Assembly: GCA_022448925.1 (NCBI GenBank)
Contig: JAKVCP010000013.1
Coordinates: 1 to 64,000, forward strand
DNA: 64,000 bases
Source of the DNA: Paracoccaceae bacterium
Lineage (GTDB): Bacteria > Pseudomonadota > Alphaproteobacteria > Rhodobacterales > Rhodobacteraceae
Direction: 5' to 3'
Positions within the stretch are counted from its first letter, which is position 1. Each line of letters opens with the position of its first letter. The notes under the pieces are model-generated. The model did not search any database and had not been told where the DNA came from. It worked only from the letters and a program-made list of their open reading frames with translations. Positions 42,818 to 52,194 of the stretch are shown piece by piece. The position numbers and the translations under genes are program-made.

Positions 42818-44395
42818 TTGGCAAAGATCGCGTTCATACTGCTGTGTCACAAGGATCCTGAGGCGATTGTCAAACAGGCACAAAGCCTGACGTCTGCGGG
42901 AGATTATATTGCCATTCACTTTGATGCGCGCGCCAGCAGGGCCGCCTATGCACAGATCAGGGCCGCGCTGAAGACCAACCCCAATGTCACCTTCACAACA
43001 CCGCGGTGCAAATGCGGCTGGGGTGAATGGTCACTGGTGCAGGCAACGCTGCACACTTTGAAAGCCGCCGTTTCTGCCTTTCCAAGGGCCAGTCACTTTT
43101 ACATGCTGTCTGGTGACTGCATGGCGATCAAGTCTGCCGAATACGCAAAGGCCTTTCTTGATGACCGTGACATGGATTACATTGAAAACCATGACTATTT
43201 CCAAAGCGACTGGATCAAGACAGGTTGGAAAGAAGAACGGCTGATCTATCGTCACTGGTTCAATGAACGCACTCAGAAACGCCGTTTCTATGCCATGTTC
43301 AATCTGCAGAAACGACTGGGCCTGACACGCGCAATTCCGGCTGACATCACCGTCAGGATTGGCAGTCAATGGTGGTGTCTCAGACGGCGGACAGTAGAAG
43401 CCATTTTGAACTTTGCCCGCAACCGGCCCGATGTGACCCGCTTTTTTGCAACCACCTGGATTCCAGATGAAACGTTTTTTCAAACACTGGTGCATCACAT
43501 GATCCCAACATCTGAGATCGAGAACCGCACGCTGACTTTCCTGATGTTTTCCGATTACGGAATGCCCGTTACCTTTTATAACGACCATTATGGTTTGCTG
43601 TTGGGCCAGGATTTTCTGTTTGCCCGCAAAATCAGCCCCGAGGCAACCGATCTGAAACGGCGGCTTTCGGTACTTTTTGCCTCCGAGGGCACGGATTTCC
43701 CGATCTCCAACGAAGGCCACGCCCTTTATCACTTTCTCACCAATCGCGGACGCGTTGGGCGACGGTTTGCGCAACCGTTCTGGAAACAGGAATCGAGCCT
43801 TGGCCGCGATCGCGAACTGATGATCGTTGCTTCCAAGAAATGGGATGTCGCCAAACGTCTGATCGCGCGCATCCGCGAAATGACCAACCTGCCGTGCATC
43901 GAATATCTGTTCAACGAAGAGGCCACCGTCCTGCCCGACCTGGGCGGCATTCAAACGTCGATGATCAAGCGCAACCGGCATCGAAGAGCATTGATGCGGA
44001 TGCTGTTTGATTTCCACCGAACCAACCGTTTGGTCATCTGCATCGATCCCAGCAGCCTTGACCTGATCGAGGATTTTGCCGCTGACCGGTCGACCACGCG
44101 GATCCTTGAAATCGACACACAGTTCTCTGACGCGTATCTGGCCGGCCATGCCACCCGCATCGGACTTGCAGGGGATCAGACCTCGGCCGAGGCACTGAGC
44201 CGTTTACTGCCAACTATTCGCAGGGACATCACGCATGATTCTGATCAGCTGCGGGACAGAGAGTTCAAATATTTCAACCGCTTGCGCGAAGGTGCAGATC
44301 CTGCCGAAAACGCCCGCCACCTGGCTGCATTTTTGGCCCTCTCACTGGACCAGGCCGCGGAAATTGCCGAAACACCCAACCTTTTCAACGACTAA
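42818..44395 (+). CDS. Core-2/I-branching-type glycosyltransferase with long C-terminal domain (second copy)
   Basis: A 525-residue paralogue of the protein at 28180. The glycosyltransferase part has CGWGEWSLVQATL (65-77), MLSGDCMAIKS near 95, IGSQWWCLRRRT near 181, WIPDETFFQTLV and ARKISPEA, in the same order. The C-terminal part (about 285-525) differs and matches, by recollection, the DUF5928-type extension. It starts with a TTG (42818) behind a weak purine-rich site. It opens AFILLCHKDPEA, typical of the Branch family N-terminus. It is divergent from a sulfotransferase, reproducing the pairing at 28-31 kb. The HIT gene follows. Confidence 0.85.
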   Translation: MAKIAFILLCHKDPEAIVKQAQSLTSAGDYIAIHFDARASRAAYAQIRAALKTNPNVTFTTPRCKCGWGEWSLVQATLHTLKAAVSAFPRASHFYMLSGDCMAIKSAEYAKAFLDDRDMDYIENHDYFQSDWIKTGWKEERLIYRHWFNERTQKRRFYAMFNLQKRLGLTRAIPADITVRIGSQWWCLRRRTVEAILNFARNRPDVTRFFATTWIPDETFFQTLVHHMIPTSEIENRTLTFLMFSDYGMPVTFYNDHYGLLLGQDFLFARKISPEATDLKRRLSVLFASEGTDFPISNEGHALYHFLTNRGRVGRRFAQPFWKQESSLGRDRELMIVASKKWDVAKRLIARIREMTNLPCIEYLFNEEATVLPDLGGIQTSMIKRNRHRRALMRMLFDFHRTNRLVICIDPSSLDLIEDFAADRSTTRILEIDTQFSDAYLAGHATRIGLAGDQTSAEALSRLLPTIRRDITHDSDQLRDREFKYFNRLREGADPAENARHLAAFLALSLDQAAEIAETPNLFND

Positions 44396-44407
44396 GGACG
44401 CCTGACA

Positions 44408-44782
44408 ATGGCCTACGCCTATGACGATCAGAACATCTTTGCCAAGATCCTTCGCGGCGAAATTCCCAACAAGACGGTGCTGGAAACAGACCACAGTCTT
44501 GCGTTTTTTGACATCTATCCCCAGGCGCCAGTCCATGTGCTGGTGATCCCCAAAGGCGCCTACGTCTGTTTTGATCACTTCGCGCAAGAGGCCTCTGATG
44601 CAGAGATCATCGACTACACGCGAGCGGTGGGCGAGGTCTGCAAGATGCAGGGGGTCAAGGATGGCGGCTGGCGGTTGATTTCCAACGCCGGAGAGGCGGC
44701 AATCCAAGAGGTACCGCATCTACATGTCCATATTCTGGCGGGCCGTCCACTGGGGCCAATGTTGTCGAAGGGCCCAACTTAA
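44408..44782 (+). CDS. HIT-family nucleotide hydrolase
   Basis: A 124-residue Hint-type HIT protein that cleaves nucleoside phosphoramidates and similar compounds. The motif HLHVHIL (104-110) supplies the His triad, and N-terminal IFAKILRGEIPNKTV, PQAPVHVLVIPK and the GEAAIQEVPHLHVHI segment are typical. It follows the Core-2-type gene by 12 bases and is probably on the same transcript, though HIT proteins are housekeeping enzymes. The intergenic region after it holds a TGGGAC/GTCCCA hairpin (44843-44857). Confidence 0.93.
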   Translation: MAYAYDDQNIFAKILRGEIPNKTVLETDHSLAFFDIYPQAPVHVLVIPKGAYVCFDHFAQEASDAEIIDYTRAVGEVCKMQGVKDGGWRLISNAGEAAIQEVPHLHVHILAGRPLGPMLSKGPT

Positions 44783-44893
44783 ACCCGCGGTGGGGACACG
44801 ATCCACCAGTCGTTGCCACATCTGGGTGTCGCGCTGAAACATTGGGACCGCGTCCCACCAACAGGGCTGCGATTCTGGTGCCCCGCCTGCAGA

Positions 44894-45823
44894 TCAGGGC
44901 GTCTGATTGGACTGGCTCGTCAGGGCCAGAAAGACATCCTCCAGATCCGCTTGCTCGGTCCGTACATCGCGGATCGAGATCCCCGCAGCCCGCACAGCAT
45001 CAATCACCTGATCGGCCGTCACCTGCCCTGACCGATAGCTGCAGGAAAATGTTCCATCCGCACGTCGGATCGTGGTGATCCCGTCCAATTGAGGCAATGC
45101 AACCGGATCTGAGGCCGGCTCGATCACCATGGTTCGGCCATCCAGCTGGCCCAGCAAGTTTGCAGTGCTGTCTTGGGCAACCAGCTCTCCGTGATTGATG
45201 ATGGCGATCTCGTCGCACATCTCTTCTGCTTCCTCAAGATAATGCGTCGTCAGAATGATCGTCATACCGCGGTCCCGGTTCAACCTGCGCACGTTTTCCC
45301 ACAGCATCTGGCGCAATTCGATATCAACCCCAGCGGTGGGCTCATCAAGCACCAGAACATGCGGATGATGGACCAACGCCTTGCCCAGCAACAGACGTCG
45401 CCGCATCCCACCTGACAGCGTGCGTGCGTAAGCCTCGGCCTTGTCGGTCAAACCGATCATCGCGAGGATTTCATCGCTTTTTCGCTGAGCCTTGGGAACG
45501 CCATAGAGCCCGGCCTGAACCTCAAGCGCGCCCCGAGGCGTAAAAAACGGATCGAGGTTCAATTCTTGTGGCATCACCCCAATTGAGGCGCGGCTCTGGC
45601 GCGGGTTCACATCCTGATCCCACCCGCAGATATCAACCCGCCCTGCGGTTTTAACCACCAGGCCCGCCAGAATGTTGATCAGTGTCGATTTGCCTGCGCC
45701 GTTTGGGCCCAAAAGGCCAAAAATCGCGCCTTGCGGCACGGTCAGATCGACACCTTTCAACGCTTCCTTGTTGCCTGCATATATCTTGCGAAGTCCCTCG
45801 ATCCGAATTGCCGGATGTGTCAT
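44894..45823 (-). CDS. ABC-2-type ABC transporter ATPase (DrrA-like)
   Basis: A 309-residue ATPase subunit. Walker A GLLGPNGAGKSTLINILAG begins near 35, the signature LSGGMRRRLLLGKALVHHP near 136 and Walker B LVLDEPTAGVDIELRQ near 157. The C-terminal extension (DGRTMVIEPASDPVALPQ, DVRTEQADLEDVFLALTSQ) marks the DrrA/CcmA-like drug or antibiotic exporter group. No permease gene is adjacent in this window; the divergent neighbour is the zinc-finger gene, 75 bases away. It may pair with a distant permease. I see no evidence that it serves the KpsM-like permease at 22 kb. Confidence 0.85.
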   Translation of the reverse strand: MTHPAIRIEGLRKIYAGNKEALKGVDLTVPQGAIFGLLGPNGAGKSTLINILAGLVVKTAGRVDICGWDQDVNPRQSRASIGVMPQELNLDPFFTPRGALEVQAGLYGVPKAQRKSDEILAMIGLTDKAEAYARTLSGGMRRRLLLGKALVHHPHVLVLDEPTAGVDIELRQMLWENVRRLNRDRGMTIILTTHYLEEAEEMCDEIAIINHGELVAQDSTANLLGQLDGRTMVIEPASDPVALPQLDGITTIRRADGTFSCSYRSGQVTADQVIDAVRAAGISIRDVRTEQADLEDVFLALTSQSNQTP

Positions 45824-45898
45824 TGCAGCGCTTGCCCCTTGGTCTTGGATCGCTCATAACGCGTTTAGTGCACCGCCAGCCAAAAGGGAACGGACCCT

Positions 45899-46078
45899 AT
45901 GACCAAGCAAGCGCCTGAAAGCATCATCGTCGACACGTACCGTGTTGCCTGCGACGGCGGAGAAGGCGCTTTGGGCCACCCGCGCGTCTGGCTGCAAATC
46001 CCCGAAGACATCGGCTATGTGATCTGCCCCTATTGCGACACGAAATACGTGCATCGCGATTTTGCGGGCAAAGTCTGA
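45899..46078 (+). CDS. Short zinc-finger protein (CHCC type)
   Basis: A 59-residue protein below the usual ORF cut-off. It carries Cys18 (VACDGG), His27 (LGHPRVWL), and Cys43 and Cys46 in ICPYCDTKY, giving the C-x8-H-x15-C-x2-C zinc site of the zf-CHCC family. The mitochondrial relative is complex I subunit NDUFS6. Gly-His-Pro-Arg-Val-Trp and the CPYC segment are the diagnostic strings. ATG 45899 has GGA seven to eight bases upstream. It is divergent from the ABC ATPase and lies about 360 bases before polA. A role in complex I assembly is possible but not proven. Confidence 0.82.
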   Translation: MTKQAPESIIVDTYRVACDGGEGALGHPRVWLQIPEDIGYVICPYCDTKYVHRDFAGKV

Positions 46079-46437
46079 CACCCATGAGACCACGACCGGG
46101 CGACCCAGACAGGGCAGCTCGGCTTTGACTTTGTCGTCGTCTGTCACAGACTTTGGCACGTTCAACCCGGCCGAAATCTTGATCTTGCGGCCCGGATTTC
46201 AAACCCGGGGACTCATCACTGATCCGGTTTCGCTGTCTCTCCTGTGAAAGATCGCCTTCCTGCACTGCCCGTCAAACCACAGGGCCTCTGACCCGACGCA
46301 GACCGCCAGATCCCGTTTTAGCGGTGTGCCCGGTGCAAACTCGGGGATACGCGGCTCTTGAAATCAAAAGAGCGGCTGGCAGCAGGGCACGGAACATGTC
46401 AAAACGCATCTCAACCATGATGCGGAGGCGATACAAC
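46079..46437. other. Intergenic region before polA
   Basis: No gene is recognised in 360 bases. A hairpin made of CCCGG and CCGGG around ATTTCAAA lies near 46192-46210; it resembles a tRNA T-arm but no tRNA surrounds it. The polA promoter probably lies in the last 150 bases. In-frame ATG codons at 46324 and 46396 upstream of the chosen polA start could give a longer protein. Confidence 0.4.
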
Positions 46438-49245
46438 ATGGACGCGAGTTTTGGCAAAGGTTCACACCTGCACCTGATCGACGGATCAGCCTTCATCTTT
46501 CGCGCCTATCACGCGCTTCCACCTCTCACCCGGAAATCTGACGGCCTTCCGGTCGGGGCCGTCGCTGGGTTCTGTAACATGCTGCACCGCTACGTCGAGA
46601 CCAACACCGGTGCAGATGCACCCACCCATGTGGCCGTGATTTTCGACTATTCGGGAAAATCCTTTCGCAATGACATGTACGACCAGTACAAGGCCAACCG
46701 GCCCCCAGCCCCCGAAGACCTGGTTCCCCAGTTTCCCCTGACCCGCGAAGCAACCCGTGCCTTCAACATCGCTTGCCATGAAATTGAGGGCTTTGAGGCG
46801 GACGACATCATTGCCACACTGGCCTGTCAGGCAAGGGATGCCGGCGGGCGGGTGACAATCATCAGTTCCGACAAGGATCTGATGCAACTGGTTGGTGGCG
46901 GGGTCGAGATGCTGGACGCCATGAAAAATCGCCGGATTGATCATGATGGCGTTGTTGAGAAATTTGGCGTTGGACCGGACCGGGTGGTCGATGTTCAGGC
47001 GCTCGCTGGGGACTCGGTTGACAACGTACCCGGCGCGCCGGGCATCGGGATCAAGACAGCCGCCCTGTTGATCAACGAGTATGGGTCCCTCGAAGCTCTT
47101 TTGGATCGCGCTGGGGACATCAAACAGCCAAAGCGACGTCAGACGCTGATCGAGAACCGGGATCAGATCGAATTGTCAAAACGTCTGGTGCAACTCGACT
47201 GCGAGATGACGTTGGATTTTACACTTGAATCCCTCGAAGTCACGCCACCCGAGCCCGATGCCTTGCTGGGTTTCCTGGCCGAGATGGAGTTCCGCACCCT
47301 GACGAAACGGATCTCAGATCAGCTGGGTGTGGAGGCACCAACCATCGAAGAGACCCCGGTTGGTGCAGACAATGCGGATCTGGTGGCCCATGAGGCGCCT
47401 CCGATCGATCCCACGAAATACGAATGTATCCGCGACATGGCCTCTCTCGAGCGCTGGATCGCGTTGATCAACGAACGTGGCTATGTTGCCATCGACACCG
47501 AAACCACAGGTCTGAACGAAATGCGTGCCGATCTTGTGGGCATTTCGCTCTGTGTTCACGCAGGTGAGGCCTGCTATATTCCACTCACGCACCGCGCGGT
47601 CAGCAGCGATGACTTGTTTGCGTCGGATCAACTGGCAGAAGGGCAGTTGGACCTCGACGCGACACTGGCCGCCTTGAAGCCGGTTCTAGAAGATCCGGCA
47701 GTGATGAAAATTGGCCAGAACATGAAGTACGATGCCAAGATCCTTGCCCGGGTCGGCATCACCGTTGCACCGATCGACGACACCATGCTGATGTCGTATG
47801 CCTTGCATGGCGGGATGCATGGGCACGGGATGGACCAACTGTCCGAACGATACCTGCAACACAACCCGATCCCGATCAAGACGCTCTTGGGCAGCGGCAA
47901 AAGCCAGATTACCTTTGATCGCGTGCCCATCGATGACGCTGTCAGATATGCCGCCGAAGATGCCGACATCACCCTTCGTCTGTGGGAACTGTTCAAACCG
48001 CAACTTCACCGCGCACAGGTCACCCGTGTCTACGAAGGCCTGGAACGTCCGCTTGTCCCTGTGCTTGCGCAGATGGAGATGCAGGGCATCAAGGTCAACC
48101 GCGACACGCTGAGTCGCATGTCCAACGCCTTCGCGCAGAAGATGGCACAACTCGAAGCCGAAATTCACGAAGCGGCCGGACAAAGTTTCAATGTCGGCAG
48201 CCCAGCGCAATTGGGCGAGATCCTGTTTGACAAGATGTCCCTTCCAGGGGGCAAGAAAGGAAAGACGGGGAAATATTCGACCGGCGCAGATGTGCTTGAG
48301 GATCTGGCAACCGAACATGATCTGCCGAAGTTGGTGCTGGACTGGCGGCAACTTTCCAAGCTCAAGTCGACTTATACAGATGCGTTGCAGGACCACGTGA
48401 ATCCTGACACTGGGCGTGTTCACACATCGTATTCCATCGCTGGGGCAAACACTGGGCGTTTGGCCTCGACCGACCCAAACCTGCAAAACATCCCCGTGCG
48501 TTCCGAAGAAGGGCGCCGCATCCGGGAGGCATTCATCGCAGAGCAGGGCAACCTGCTGGTCAGTCTTGACTATTCACAAATCGAACTGCGCATCCTCGCC
48601 CATATCGCCGGGATCGACACGTTGAAACAGGCTTTTCGGGACGGATTGGACATTCATGCCATGACGGCATCCGAAATGTTCAACGTACCGCTGGACGAAA
48701 TGACACCAGACGTCCGACGGCAAGCCAAGGCAATCAATTTTGGCGTCATCTATGGCATTTCGGGTTTCGGCTTGGCCCGCAATCTGCGCATTCCACGGGC
48801 CGAGGCACAGGGCTTCATCGACCGCTATTTTGAACGCTTCCCCGGCATCCGGTCGTACATGGACGAAACCGTGGCCTTTGCAAAGGAACATGGTCGGGTT
48901 GAGACGCTCTTTGGCCGCCGCATTCACACCCCTGAAATCGGCGCCAAAGGTCCAAAGGCCGGGTTCGCAAAACGGGCAGCGATCAATGCCCCAATTCAAG
49001 GCACAGCGGCAGACATCATCCGGCGCGCAATGATCAGAATGCCCGATGCGATCGCCGGTCTGCCTGCCAGAATGTTGTTGCAGGTCCACGATGAACTTTT
49101 GTTCGAAGTGGCCGAAGACAGCGTCGACACCCTGATCACCACGGCACGCGAGGTCATGGAGGCTGCTTGCAATCCGGTGGCACACCTGGATGTGCCACTG
49201 GTCGTTGATGCAGGACGCGGCGTACATTGGGCCGAGGCGCACTGA
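46438..49245 (+). CDS. polA: DNA polymerase I
   Basis: A 935-residue family A polymerase used in Okazaki-fragment processing and repair. The N-terminal 5'-3' nuclease starts HLHLIDGSAFIFRAYHALPP and includes EGFEADDIIATLA and VQALAGDSVDNVPGAPGIGIKTA. The proofreading domain is active by motif: DTETTGL near 350 and the later DAVRYAAEDADIT. Polymerase motifs are SLDYSQIELRILAHI (motif A), RRQAKAINFGVIYGISGFGLA (B) and MLLQVHDELLFEV (C). I prefer ATG 46438 because GGAGG lies ten bases upstream and it begins just before the conserved region; longer starts add about 38 residues. Confidence 0.96.
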   Translation: MDASFGKGSHLHLIDGSAFIFRAYHALPPLTRKSDGLPVGAVAGFCNMLHRYVETNTGADAPTHVAVIFDYSGKSFRNDMYDQYKANRPPAPEDLVPQFPLTREATRAFNIACHEIEGFEADDIIATLACQARDAGGRVTIISSDKDLMQLVGGGVEMLDAMKNRRIDHDGVVEKFGVGPDRVVDVQALAGDSVDNVPGAPGIGIKTAALLINEYGSLEALLDRAGDIKQPKRRQTLIENRDQIELSKRLVQLDCEMTLDFTLESLEVTPPEPDALLGFLAEMEFRTLTKRISDQLGVEAPTIEETPVGADNADLVAHEAPPIDPTKYECIRDMASLERWIALINERGYVAIDTETTGLNEMRADLVGISLCVHAGEACYIPLTHRAVSSDDLFASDQLAEGQLDLDATLAALKPVLEDPAVMKIGQNMKYDAKILARVGITVAPIDDTMLMSYALHGGMHGHGMDQLSERYLQHNPIPIKTLLGSGKSQITFDRVPIDDAVRYAAEDADITLRLWELFKPQLHRAQVTRVYEGLERPLVPVLAQMEMQGIKVNRDTLSRMSNAFAQKMAQLEAEIHEAAGQSFNVGSPAQLGEILFDKMSLPGGKKGKTGKYSTGADVLEDLATEHDLPKLVLDWRQLSKLKSTYTDALQDHVNPDTGRVHTSYSIAGANTGRLASTDPNLQNIPVRSEEGRRIREAFIAEQGNLLVSLDYSQIELRILAHIAGIDTLKQAFRDGLDIHAMTASEMFNVPLDEMTPDVRRQAKAINFGVIYGISGFGLARNLRIPRAEAQGFIDRYFERFPGIRSYMDETVAFAKEHGRVETLFGRRIHTPEIGAKGPKAGFAKRAAINAPIQGTAADIIRRAMIRMPDAIAGLPARMLLQVHDELLFEVAEDSVDTLITTAREVMEAACNPVAHLDVPLVVDAGRGVHWAEAH

Positions 49246-49382
49246 TCAAATCGTCAAGGGGCGCCAAACAGCCTCTGAAACTTGGAAGGGTTCCATGACG
49301 GCTTCGCCGTCGATCAAGACCGAAACGGGAGGCGACCCAAGACAAACCGACAGCGGGCGATCATCGCGCCCCGGTTCATAGC

Positions 49383-49940
49383 AACGAAGGTGATCGCGGG
49401 CGTAGGGATTCTGATAACCGGTTCTCCTTCGATGATTTCCATTGAATGGGTCGAAGCGCATCGTTGTAGCGCGACCTGCCGCCAGACTTGAAGAACTGGC
49501 GCACCGGGCATAGCCACTTCCGGCGATGAACGACGATAGGTTTTTTAACGTGTCTTTCTGGGGTTAAAGGCCAAGACACAGACTTTGAATATGTTGTGGT
49601 CGGTGCGACCGTCGGCAAGACAAACGCGGGCGCCACACGCACAAAGGGGCTTGAAGCTGCCGGTATCTGCCAATCCAACGAAAGCCTGACGACAAAGGTT
49701 CAAACTGCAGGTGATGCGCCGGGCCCACTGATCGGGACCATGATTACACTCGGTCAAAGAGGTGAAATCCCGCAGGCAAGAGGGCTGACTAAACGACTGA
49801 CCGACGTGCGGGACGTCATCATGAACGCCGTCTATAATTCAGACCACCTGCGCAGTTTCCTTGCAGATGATCTGTGGTTGACCACGCATATAAACCGCTT
49901 CCTCCGGATCGCTCCTAGCGGAGAAATACCCGTCAGCTGA
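49383..49940 (+). pseudogene. IS5-family transposase, decayed
   Basis: One continuous frame aligns with IS427-type IS5 transposases from the N-terminal DNR segment to past the first catalytic residues: RDLPPDLKNWRTGHSHFRR, then GQDTDFEYVVVGATVGK and GATRTKGLEAAG, then LTTKVQTAGDAPG. Three in-frame stops interrupt it, at 49443 (TGA), 49467 (TAG) and 49527 (TGA). Each falls where relatives have Trp, so each is a TGG codon changed by a single G-to-A change. The first catalytic Asp of the VDATV motif is Gly (VGATV). Parts upstream (49290-49383) show frame-shifted similarity. The right end and inverted repeats are unclear. It is dead and older than the element at 1-397. Confidence 0.75.
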
Positions 49941-50084
49941 TTCAAGGCCATTTTCGATCTTGCCTGTTCGATGGTGTGGATCGGCGAAATGCAGACATCC
50001 CTTAAAGGTCGGGGGCGTTCCCAAGATACCTTTTGCGACAAACAAGGGCGTGGTCCAACGGGTTTCCCAATGGGGACAGACGCT

Positions 50085-51185
50085 TTACCGCACCACAAAC
50101 TCGGCATGTAAAGCACCGGCCGCCTTGATTGATTTCAAGATATCAATCATGTCACGCGGCGCGACACCAAGGGCGTTCAGCCCTGCGACCACCTCGGACA
50201 ATGAGGTTCCTGCAGGCACCTCTGCAAGGCCGATCCCCTCTTCCTCTTCAATGGCAGCATTCGTGCGTGGCACGACAACCGTCTCGCCTTCGCTGAAGGG
50301 GTTTGGCTGAATTGCCAAAGGCGTCTCCTCAATACGCAAAGTCAAGTTGCCCTGCGAAACAGCCACACGGGATATCCGCACGTCTTCCCCCATCACAATC
50401 GTGCCCGACCTTTGATCAACCACAACCCGTGCCCGCCGCTCGGGTGCGATGCCAATGTTTTCGATCCTTGCAATGACATGCGCTGGCGAGCGGGCACCCG
50501 TGGCTGCCAAATCCACCACAACAGTGCCGGAATCCTGCATGGCGGCCGCAGCTCTACCAAACGCTTCGTTCAAGCGGCGTTCAATACGCACAGCAGTCGT
50601 GAAATCAGGTTCTCGCAATGCAAGCTGTAGTACTTTCAAGGAGTTCAGGTTAAACGCAACTTCGCGTTCAACCCGGGCGCCGGCTGGAACAACACCAGCA
50701 GTTGGCACACCTTGCACTACCCGGGCGCCTTCGCCCTCTGCCTCTGCGCCTCCTGCGATAACAGTACCTTGAGCGACCGCGTAGATTTGTCCATCTGCCG
50801 CGTTAAGAGGTGTCATGATCAACGTTCCGCCCAAAAGACTTTTGGCATCACCGATCGCGGAAACAGTCACATCAATTTGCCCGCCTGCACGTGCAAACGC
50901 AGGCAAAGATGCTGTAACAAAAACTGCTGCTACATTTTTTGGGCGAAACTGCTCTCCGGTTACGTTGACACCGAGACGTTCAAGAATGTTGGCCATGATC
51001 TCTTCGGTATAGGGAGCGTTTCGAATCCCATCGCCGGTGCCGTTCAAGCCCACGACCAACCCATATCCGACCAAATCGTTGCCACGGACGCCGCCAAATT
51101 CGACAAGGTCCTTTATGCGGACGGTCTGTGCCTGTGCAGCAAGGCCAGACATCAAAATGAGCGAAGCAATAAATATCCGTATCAT
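50085..51185 (-). CDS. flgI: Flagellar P-ring protein FlgI
   Basis: A 366-residue secreted protein that forms the periplasmic P ring around the flagellar rod. A signal peptide (MIRIFIASLILMSGLAAQA) precedes VRIKDLVEFGGVRGNDLVGYGLVVGLNGTGDG, a family-defining start, and AFARAGGQIDVTVSAIGDAKSL. The C-terminus EGIGLAEVPAGTSLSEVVAGLNALGV and DMIDILKSIKAAGALHAEFVV is also typical. FlgH and FlgA, its usual partners, are not in the window. It overlaps flgL by four bases, so flgL and flgI are co-translated. The 840-base gap upstream of polA's side holds the decayed IS5. Confidence 0.95.
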   Translation of the reverse strand: MIRIFIASLILMSGLAAQAQTVRIKDLVEFGGVRGNDLVGYGLVVGLNGTGDGIRNAPYTEEIMANILERLGVNVTGEQFRPKNVAAVFVTASLPAFARAGGQIDVTVSAIGDAKSLLGGTLIMTPLNAADGQIYAVAQGTVIAGGAEAEGEGARVVQGVPTAGVVPAGARVEREVAFNLNSLKVLQLALREPDFTTAVRIERRLNEAFGRAAAAMQDSGTVVVDLAATGARSPAHVIARIENIGIAPERRARVVVDQRSGTIVMGEDVRISRVAVSQGNLTLRIEETPLAIQPNPFSEGETVVVPRTNAAIEEEEGIGLAEVPAGTSLSEVVAGLNALGVAPRDMIDILKSIKAAGALHAEFVVR

Positions 51186-52183
51186 CTCAGGAAATCCATC
51201 AGAGTCAGTCGTGATTGCCGCGCAGTCACTGCATAAATGCTTTCCAATTGAAATTGTGCGTCCTCTAACGCCGTTGCAGCGGCGAACGGATCGACCCCGA
51301 TCAAATTTGACCGAGCCATTTCAAGCGATGTCTTTCGCGAACCCGCCTGGCTGATTGTCGCATCGATCAGGCTTTCCTTTGCGCCCAATTCGGCTTGCAT
51401 GTCCGTCAAGGCGGATCCGGCTGAAAGCAGGTTTGTCCCCGCAATATTCATCACGGTTTGCTGGTCGACCGAAGACAATGAAAGAGTGTCCTGTGTAGCA
51501 AAATACGCCAAGGCAAGGCCTTTCATGACCTCTCGAAAAGCTGGATCGTCCGCTCGCGCGGTCAGCGAGACCTCTGTGTTTTTGTCAATCATCAATGGCG
51601 CCAAGTTATCGGCACCGCCTTGATACCCAACCCTGTCAAAGCGCGCGCCGGGTCGAAACCATCTGTCAACAGCCGTTACCAAGTCGGCAACAGTTGTGGC
51701 GCTGGAAACGCGGGCTTCGATGTCTGACAGCATGTCTTCCGCCCCTAGCAAAGCGGGGCCCTTAGTCTCTGTGCCTGCAAACAATGATCGTCCAGCAACC
51801 TGAACATTCAACCGATCCACTGTGGACATAAACATCTGTTTGGCGGTTTCGCCCAGCGCATTTAATCCAGGGCCATTGCCGTTCATGTGTGACGCGACCA
51901 TGTCTGTCGCCAGCTCGGAAACCTGTGTTTGCGTTTGTCCAAGAACTGACTGCATGGTCGAGGCAGCAAGACGCGTTTCAAGTGCGACGGAACGGTATCT
52001 TTCCAGTGCGTTCAACGACGTTTCGATGGATGACACCGCGCCAAGATCACCGGACACATGACGCGGGATGTCCGAAGCAATCCCATTGGTCATCTCTTTT
52101 GAATGTGCTTGGATCTGCGACTTAATCTGTGCTTGCCTTGCCCGAAGCATAAAATCCAGGGACATATCTCCTATCGAGTTCAT
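51182..52183 (-). CDS. flgL: Flagellar hook-filament junction protein FlgL
   Basis: A 333-residue axial protein that joins the hook to the filament with FlgK. The N-terminus MNSIGDMSLDFMLRARQAQIKSQIQAHSKEM and the C-terminal coiled helix ALEDAQFQLESIYAVTARQSRLTLMDFLR fit the flagellin-like fold of FlgL, and its position between flgK and flgI supports the call. Sequence conservation in the middle is low, as is normal. It overlaps flgI by four bases and lies 11 bases after flgK. Confidence 0.85.
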   Translation of the reverse strand: MNSIGDMSLDFMLRARQAQIKSQIQAHSKEMTNGIASDIPRHVSGDLGAVSSIETSLNALERYRSVALETRLAASTMQSVLGQTQTQVSELATDMVASHMNGNGPGLNALGETAKQMFMSTVDRLNVQVAGRSLFAGTETKGPALLGAEDMLSDIEARVSSATTVADLVTAVDRWFRPGARFDRVGYQGGADNLAPLMIDKNTEVSLTARADDPAFREVMKGLALAYFATQDTLSLSSVDQQTVMNIAGTNLLSAGSALTDMQAELGAKESLIDATISQAGSRKTSLEMARSNLIGVDPFAAATALEDAQFQLESIYAVTARQSRLTLMDFLR

Positions 52184-52194
52184 TGGCCGACTCC

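Noticed and set aside
43031-44149. A 372-codon minus-strand reading antisense to the second Core-2-type gene
   Set aside because: It lies wholly within a gene with strong motifs, and shows low-complexity residues typical of antisense frames.
46192-46210. A T-arm-like hairpin in the polA upstream region
   Set aside because: No acceptor, D or anticodon arms can be placed around it on either strand, so it is not a tRNA.
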